A stretch of DNA of 64,000 bases from Isoetes taiwanensis (lineage: Eukaryota > Streptophyta > Lycopodiopsida > Isoetales > Isoetaceae). The translations under genes and the position numbers were made by a program. The notes under the pieces were generated by a model. That model did not search any database. It had not been told where the DNA came from and saw only the letters and a program-made list of their open reading frames with translations. The stretch lies in NCBI GenBank assembly GCA_021234155.1, contig JAJEKV010000033.1, forward strand, positions 10,013,641-10,077,640, read 5' to 3'. This document shows positions 56,927-64,000 of the stretch, piece by piece (within the stretch, counting starts at the first letter, position 1; each line of letters opens with the position of its first letter).

Positions 56927-59900
56927 TCATCGCGGTGCGCTCTGCGTATCGAATATTATGCTGTGAGGTAGGGGCTTCACCGAAAGTCTCGGCTAGCACC
57001 ACAGACTCATCCAGCGACCTGCAGGGACCCCTTTCTCATGTTCCTTGGAACTTGAGAGAAAGAACTTACTTGAATCGAGAGATTCCTTTGAGCACAGCCA
57101 CCATTTTGAAACTTCTGTGGCTCGAAGATCGGTTACACTCTTCCACCGGTTACGGTTGGGCATTGCGACTTCCACACCCGCGATTACGCGCCACGGTGGG
57201 CAATCGGCATAAATCCCGATCATGTCAAATTGATGGTGGTAGTCTTTGTCAATCTTATTCTTGATAAGCTCACGATTGGGCATCGAACAATCGCAGGTGC
57301 CTTATGACATGAGTTGGTAATGGCCATATCCAGCGTCCTCAAGGTGTCACTCTCCTCTTCTCCATGTCGGCATTGGTGATCTCAAATTCCCCTTGGAATT
57401 TGGTGTTTGAAAGGTAGGAAGATCTTGGTGATTATATGAAATCTTTGGATTTGGGCTGACCTTTTCTCGCGCCGAATGGAAATTATTCATTCTTGTGGAG
57501 CCCACGGACCAACTTGTTATCACTTAGATGGCCATCTGATACCACCATGGATCACAGGCGGCCCGAATTAGTCTACAGCCGAGAATCTTTGAACCTTCCA
57601 TCTCAGAATAAACTGACTCTTTAGAAAAGCACAAAAATATGTATCATGTTCAAAGCTCCTCAGTAGGGTCTCCCTCTCATCTTACCTGAGTATCTTTGAT
57701 CCTTGGGGTGACATGGCTCGATCGGGACGGTACGTAGGCGGCTCTTTTGGACCCTTACACGGCTTCTGATACGCATTCAAGCGTCTTGATCATTTTAAAA
57801 CCCTTTCTTTTTCGAGCGGTCGATGTTCATGCTGAGTCATGAAACAGCCCTTGCTTGATGGCTGTTAGCCTCTTTTTCTTCACCACGCAAAATCAAACAC
57901 TCGAGTCATGCGCCGGCCTCACACTCATCGGGTTAGGGACATAGGTTGTTCCTCATATTCAAACTCGGTGATAGTGGACGTGGAAACAATCGACGGTCGG
58001 CAATTGCTTCAAACTCCCACGGACCTATAAAGCCTGTATTTGTGTATTTATTAAGTGAACATATTTACTGGCGGAGCTCCAAAGATCTTGAGGTATCAAA
58101 AAGAGTTGGAGACTCTTCGGTCCTACCAATCGTGCGCCCAATCTATTAGCAGCGATTATAGGCTCAGCAAATTAAGTGACCCGCGTCCAGTGAAATTGTG
58201 AGCGCTCTTGAGCTCTTTGGCTGATTTATGAGTTGGCTTATTGCGAATGGGTGAGCCCCATTGTCATTGCTCTCAAACACAATGGTAAGATCGGCGTTTC
58301 GTCGACTCACAGAAAACTCAATCAAACCCGCAGTGATCGCTTTAAAAGCACCTTCAGCGGCCGAGGTTCTTGAAGAAGTTCGGTCATGAGATATAATCTT
58401 TCATGGATGGTTTTAGGATGCAATCAGATTTCTATCAAGCAAGAAGATCAACTCAAAACTACCTTCACCACCGGTAAGTGTACTTTTTTTCTTACAAGGT
58501 GGTCCCTTTTTGGTTGTCAAACTCTCCGTCGACCTTCGGTAGCATCATGCTTCGTCTTTCTGGACGGCCATGAAGGATAAACCTTTTCTCTGAGATCTTT
58601 GAAGATGATTTTTTCAGCCTATAAGCTCCATGGTGATCTTTTTGGACAAATTGGAGCTAGTTTTTCAAAAATGTGATAGATGGCATTAGTCTCAATCAGA
58701 AATTGCACTTTACAGTATCTCAGGTGTTACTGTTAGGTCATGTAGTTAGTAAAGAAGGCATCACCACGGATCCACTTCTAAAATCGGTTGTGTCACGAAG
58801 CTGACAGGTATATCGAGGGCTGCGCTCTTTTTTACAGGTAAGGTCAATTACTATTCCCACGCTTCATTCACGGACTTACGTATAGGCGTGTTCATAAAAC
58901 TCGGGTGATGAATCCGCGGAGCAGAATCCCAGGCCCCTTTCCGAAGTTGGCTGTTGCCAGACCCCGTTACTTGTTCCTCCTCAATGGGACAAACCCTTTC
59001 ATGTTCATCGGTGATGTCTCTGCATTTGCAATTGAGTGCTTTGTTCTTTCACCGGGGCCTATATGATGATCCTGCGGATAAGCAGATCCGCTATACCCGG
59101 TAGGAACTCAATCTGCTTTGGCGCAACTATTAAACGCGGAGCGTGAAGCTTTTGGGCTTAGTTTTTACGTATTACAGCGTTTGAGTCGCAGGCTAGCATT
59201 TGGGCTAGCGGATCAAATTCTTTATTTGACCATCAAGCTCTTCTATATTTGATCAACAAAGCCAGCCCGCAGGCGGGGGTACTTTCGTTAGGTCAGCCTA
59301 ATACCGCAAATTAAGCTCCATTTGAAGTGATTCACAAAGGCGGTCTCATGTGAATTTTGATTATCTTTCTGCGCATCCACGGATGATCCCTCCACGGGTG
59401 TTTCACGGCCGCCTTTCGAGGGCGGCTCAATTTATTTACTGAGTCACGGCCCGCCCATTGGTTTCACAACTTTGGTAATATCTTCTCGGGTACTCTTCTC
59501 CCAAGAAGATCCAGGCCGCTCTCTTAGAACGGCAGCTCCACGCCATAGATCAATTTCTCAGGTCGCTGGCTACCTGTAGTTCGCGGTCATCTCTACAAGC
59601 GGCTGGGACATGGTCCTCGAGGCGTTGTCCTCCCTCATGAGGTGCAGATATTGTTCGACAAGCTCACGGCCAGGGCTTGTTGGTGGTCATTGCAAAGTAG
59701 GTAGCGCCACGGCCGCATAAAATTCTCTTTTAGCGGGATACTTACATTACGCTTTTCAAAGATGCCGCGCTTATGCTTTCGCCGTGTGAGTATGCATGCG
59801 TGATGTGGGAAAGCCCGGCGTGGCGGCTCTTCCCTTAGCTGGAATTGCATGCATACCACCGGCAAATGGGGAATGGACTTTGTAGGGCCCATGGACCGCC

Positions 59901-60720
59901 ATTGCCCCTTTGCAGGTACCCACTATATTACACGGTCATCACCAGTTATGCTGCAAATGGAAGCTTGTGCACTTCGGACAACACCCTTTGCCGGCCGCGA
60001 CCAAGGTTCTCTGCGCACATCATCAGCGTTTTGGTTGTCCCCGCGGAACTTGTTAGTGATGCGTGGCGTGCATTTTGTTAATCATACTATTAAGAATTTG
60101 GCGGACTATCTTCAAATCAACATCGGAAGAAGTACACTGTATCCTCGAGGAAATGGATTGGTAGAAAGTACCAACAAAACTCTCATCAGCATTCTAAAGA
60201 AAATTTGTGGCGCTTCTACTTAGCGATTGGCAAGACAAGTTGCCCTACTGTTCTTTAAGGCTTACAACACGGTTTCAAAATAGCTCTGGCCACACTCCTT
60301 TCAAAATTGGTTTATGGTCGAAGCTCAAGAGTGCCTTTGGTATATTCTTCCAACTCTCAGTTTCCAACTTGCTACGGCCACATAATCCCTATTTTGCACT
60401 CAAGGAAAGGGTGTGAGATGCTTACGTGTTCTTCACCCAGCCCAGCAGTTGAAATCATTTGCATGACAAGCGTCTTAAGACTAAAACATTCAAAGAAGGA
60501 GATTTTGGGTTCTTCTTTATGATTCTCGCTACAAAAATTTTTAGGGCAAGTTAAAGTTGAGATGGCTTGAGGTCATATCAAATTATTCAAGTTGTTCAAC
60601 CGGTGTTTTCAAGCCGTGAGTTAGATAGCACTCCATTACCTACATTGGTTAGCGGCTTTCGCCTCGAAAAGAACAATTTCGCCTGGCAAAGAAAGTGATA
60701 ATCATCCACGGATCACGAGT
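56927..60720 (+). pseudogene. Ty3/gypsy pol remnant: protease, RT, RNase H, integrase
   Basis: All domains are present but broken by many indels. The protease region (56927-57560) copies 43083-43495. RT follows at about 58220-58760: ANGWVSPIVIALKHNGKI, NQISIKQEDQLKTTFTT, and a LLLGHVVSKEGITTDP stretch. RNase H spans about 58980-59420, with VDVSAFAIG-like and VDHQALLYLINKA-like pieces in shifting frames. Integrase lies at 59830-60420: WGMDFVGPMD, then HFVNHTIKNLADYLQINIG and GNGLVESTNKTLISILKKI, which supply the D and E region. The tail at about 60560-60670 includes STPLPTLVSGFRLEK. It is not functional as read. Confidence 0.8.
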
Positions 60721-60739
60721 TCGGACCGCGGCCACAGCG

Positions 60740-62946
60740 GATAGTGACTAAAAGCGGCATATTTATATTATTGAGGTGACATTTTTACAAAATGTGAAGC
60801 GGCGCCAGCATTTCGCTATAGAAGAGCCCTATTTACAAAAGCGAATTTGGCGCCCTATACCCCAAAATCTAAATTTTAACACCCTCTACTCGGGTTGCGG
60901 GGCCAGAGGTGATGCGAAGGATATGGTACCGATTACGCCAGGATCAGTATGAGATGAATCCGCACCTCCATCAGATTTGGTGTGGGGATGAGATACTCGA
61001 CCATCCACGCACACCACCCATCCGTAGAATGCCACGGTTGTAGCACCTCTGATCCCAGCTGATCCATCGCCATATTTATCCCTCCAAGGCGGTTGAGGCA
61101 TGTGGGTGCACTTGTCGTGAAGTCTCACAGCCGGTATCTTTACGAAGCCATCCGGGTGTCTCGGCTTCACCCTTTGTTTGTCTTATATAGCCCAGCCCGA
61201 GGACGCCACATGCGGCGTGGACCAATGAAGAAAATTTGCTTAGCGATGTTAGCAATGGAAGCTCTTCAATTCAGAATCTTTTCTCCGCTAGCATCTTAGC
61301 CATGGTACCTTCGACACTTTCGTTTTAATGATATCCAGCCGAGGAGTTCGCAGAAGCGTGCAAATGACATTCCTTCTTTTCCGCTTGTCGAACATTAATG
61401 TGTGTCCCTTATTTGTCACATCAGATCATTCCCTTCGTCTCATCCTGTAGTTCCTTTGCTTCTCCCTTCTGGATTTGGGGACCTGACCAAAATTTTGCCT
61501 CTCGGTCGCCTCCTTCGCGCTCTGTAAATACACAGCATCATCAGCGGTTCTTAGGTTCATTCTGCTATCATGCTTATACGCCAACACTTGGCGTAAGCCC
61601 TAAAACCTTTTAAGCCTATCTGGTTTTTAGATCTTCAGCTCTCTCAAGCTCTCGCCTTCGCCTTCCTGATTCTTCTGTTCCTTCCAAGCGCTCTTCGCCA
61701 TGGTGCACCCAAATTTCCTACATGACTTCTCTCCAGGGATCGGAGCTCTTTTTGGTCACGTGTCTTTCTCGGCTGCCCTTCGTGGGGCCCTGCAAGGTTG
61801 AGGTCCAGAAGTCGTGGAAGTGTGAGCATGTGTGAGCTTCACAGATTCTCCCACATGGACCTCCATTTCCCAAATGCGGAGCAATTGAGCCGGTTCATAG
61901 CTCACATAGATCAGCGGCAGGAAGGATATGCTCTTTTGTGGTCGATGGCACCACCATTTGCTTTTCATTTTTACGAGGGTATTCAGTATTCCTTTGCAAA
62001 CACCATGCTTTATCTTGGAGCTTACTTCACAGGCATAGATGTCGCTCGATTCGGCTCTCCTTCTTATCAAGCAAACATGCATCATCCTCCTGATATGTAA
62101 GTCCACGAACCTTTTGTAAAGTTTTTTGTGGTAGCAAATTGTAGATTATTCTATCCAAGAACACCCGTATCAATAAGTGGATTCTATAATATGGTGATCC
62201 ACGACCATCACTCCACTCCACCATATTGATTATGCAATTTGTTGTTCTCTGCCTCCTTCATGAAGTAGGCCCAGCGTGAAACGCCCCTCCTGCACGTCTT
62301 TGAAGCCTGTTGGTGGCCATCTTCCAAACCCCTCATCCAGGGGTTGGTGAGGGAAAATCCTCCCACCGGCCAATCTCTACATTCGCTTCCCTCGGCACCA
62401 ACGGTGCCCCTTCCGCATATAATTCTCACAGTAATGTTCCACACAACACTACACATATTCTTGTTTCTTCTTCCTCCACGAAGCCACGCCCTCCACTTCT
62501 GCGTCATGTCTCTCGAGGGCGTCTGGCCAGCGGCCACAAGCGAGGGGCCACGCACCTCCACATCTCGCCGGCTTACGTATCAATATGTGGGATGTTCAGA
62601 GCTGCTTTGCTCTCCAAATTCTGCAAGAATCCCGGGATGATGTTCTCATGCATAGGGTTCAAGCATCTCACGGAGAGCCTCGGACATAGTTCCACGAGAG
62701 ACCAGCCTTCAGAGCACCAAACCATAGAATTCAAACCTTGGAAGACAACCTTCAAGAAAAGCACGAGAGCTCTTTTCTGAGCGGTAAGGGATCTCAAATG
62801 CTTTCGAGGATGAGAGACCAGCACGCTGGCGATCACTTGAGGCCTGATTATAAACCACCATTGAGATTGTTGGAGGCGAGGGAATAAGACCAAGGATACC
62901 CTCACGGGTGACAAGGAGAAAGACATTGCTAAGCCGACACCTGTAT
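60740..62946. other. LTR-like or intergenic sequence after pol, unassigned
   Basis: This follows the integrase tail and should include the right LTR. A TATATAG stretch near 61185 could be its TATA box. The frame 61798-62100 reads MCELHRFSHMDLHFPNAEQL and then SRFIAHIDQRQEGYALLWSM, coding-like but unrecognised. No LTR pair could be matched within the window. Confidence 0.35.
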
Positions 62947-63320
62947 ACACTACAAGAGGAGAATGCAATTCTGGCGTCGGGGAAAATCGCATCCGGAAAA
63001 ATCTTGCCGGTTTTCTGGCGTGAAGTCATGGGTACACCCAACCATCTTGGCCTTAAAACCGCGAAAATTCGGCGAATAATGTGGCGAAAAATCGGCTGCA
63101 TAAATTGGTACGTGAAAAATCGACGAATGTCGGCCTTAAAAATTTGGCCAGATAATCGGCCGAAAAATGTGGCCTTGAAATAAGTAGAAAAATCAGCGAA
63201 TTTTACGGCCGATTAGTCTGACGAAAAATGTGGCGCCATCGGCGAAAAATCGGCGAATGTTTTGACGGTGTCGGCATGATACGGCGAATAATAGCGGCGA
63301 GAAAAGTTAGGCCCGATTAA
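62947..63320 (+). mobile_element. CACTA-type transposon end with subterminal repeats
   Basis: CACTACAAGAGGAG begins at 62947, the hallmark terminus of CACTA (En/Spm) elements. It is followed by about 350 bases in which GGCGAAAAATCGGCG and its complement GCCGATT recur many times in both orientations, as CACTA subterminal regions do. The opposite terminus (CTTGTAGTG) was not found in the window. Retrotransposon RNase H sequence follows at about 63325, so this is a truncated end. Confidence 0.55.
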
Positions 63321-63324
63321 TGCA

Positions 63325-64000
63325 GTCCATTCATAAACTCCACGGTGATGAATCCACTTGGGCTTGGAATCCCCAAGCGGTACGCTTTTGAGAAGTTGAA
63401 GGCGGTTACCTTTTCGAGGGCCAGGTACTTGTTCCTCCTCAATGGGACAAACTCTTTCATGTTCATGTTGATGTCTGCATTTGCAGTTGGTCTTGTTCTT
63501 TCTCGGGCCTATGATGATCACCGCGGATAAGCCCAGATCCGGCTAAGCCGAAGTAGGAAGCGCTCAATCTGTAGGCGCAGCTTCAATACGCCACGGGCGT
63601 GAAGCTTTGAAGCAGTTTTTACACTACGGTAATACAGCGTTTAGTCATTACTTGTTGGGCAGCGAGATCAAATTCTTTGTTGACCATCAAGCTCTTCTAT
63701 ATTTGATCAACAAAACCCGCCCGCGAGGCGAGAATTGTTTCGTTGGGTCAGCTATGCAAAAGAATTAAGCTCCATTTGAAATTGTTCACAAAGCGGGGAA
63801 GTGAGTCTCATGTGGTGCCTGATGATTATCTTTCCATATCCACCACGGATGATCCTCCCGCAGTGTTTCGGCGCCTTTCCGGGCAGCTCAATTATTTACA
63901 GTCGCGGCCACGCCCCCATTGGTTTCACAGCACCGGCCAATATCTTCTCACTTTGGTGCTCTTCCTCCAGAAGATCAGAGGCAGCTCTCTTGAGCGAAGC
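63325..64000 (+). pseudogene. Second copy of Ty3/gypsy RNase H and linker, partial
   Basis: A diverged copy of 58866-59520: GATGAATCCACTTGGG, TTCCTCCTCAATGGGACAAA, TTTGCAGTTGGTCTTGTTC, and GACCATCAAGCTCTTCTATA followed by TTTGATCAACAAA. It encodes the RNase H fold with broken frames and continues past the window end. It keeps some bases that the other copy lacks and the reverse, so both have decayed independently or contain sequence errors. Confidence 0.75.

Overview
The window is a repeat-dominated piece of a land-plant nuclear genome. I found no intact protein-coding gene. The assignment rests on plant-type element families: Ty3/gypsy elements (one with a chromodomain-like tail), Helitrons with a TC 5' end and a hairpin-CTAG 3' end, Tourist-like MITEs with TAA target duplications, tRNA-like SINE heads, a LINE 3' fragment and a CACTA-type end. 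It also rests on spliced remnants of plant genes, above all exons of a plastid-type glucose-6-phosphate dehydrogenase. The species cannot be named from the sequence.

Layout. 1-5.2 kb: a Ty3/gypsy element with chromodomain-like tail, two near-identical LTR copies and an internally deleted pol. 5.2-8.8 kb: broken host-like genes, including a HAD/FCP1-like phosphatase pseudogene followed by three ~126-bp repeats carrying a perfect palindrome. 9.1-12.7 kb: minisatellite, palindromic GGGTTCGC repeats, degenerate AGATTCCC repeats, a tRNA-like SINE head and ~115-bp tandem repeats. 12.7-13.9 kb: LINE 3' end on the minus strand. 14.45-24.0 kb: a composite non-autonomous Helitron with a duplicated 5' segment, captured exons and at least three nested small elements. 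24.3-25.0 kb: a regularly spaced array of a 16-bp TATA-containing palindrome. 26.1-26.6 kb: G6PD exons. 27.4 to ~31.4 kb: a minus-strand Helitron with exon-like segments. 35.05-37.94 kb: a third Helitron, inserted at the 3' tip of another Helitron-like end and itself carrying a small LTR-flanked element. 38-40 kb: mostly unassigned, with a second SINE head.

40.6-64 kb: a second Ty3/gypsy family, with a gag carrying three zinc knuckles at 41-43 kb, a protease region found on both sides of a large block, and decayed RT-RNase H-integrase at 57-60.7 kb. A second RNase H region begins at 63.3 kb. The block between the two protease copies (43,506-56,902) is bounded by a 15-bp perfect inverted repeat. 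It holds GCGACG-rich ends, a ~1.0-1.2-kb tandem satellite with a 100-N gap, and two copies of a module ending in a long TTCTTCTC tract. A CACTA-like end with dense subterminal repeats lies at 62.95-63.3 kb.

Nothing here works together as an operon or pathway. The organisation is nested transposition into a few host remnants. The 44-64 kb part carries so many small indels between copies that unpolished or misassembled sequence is a real possibility.
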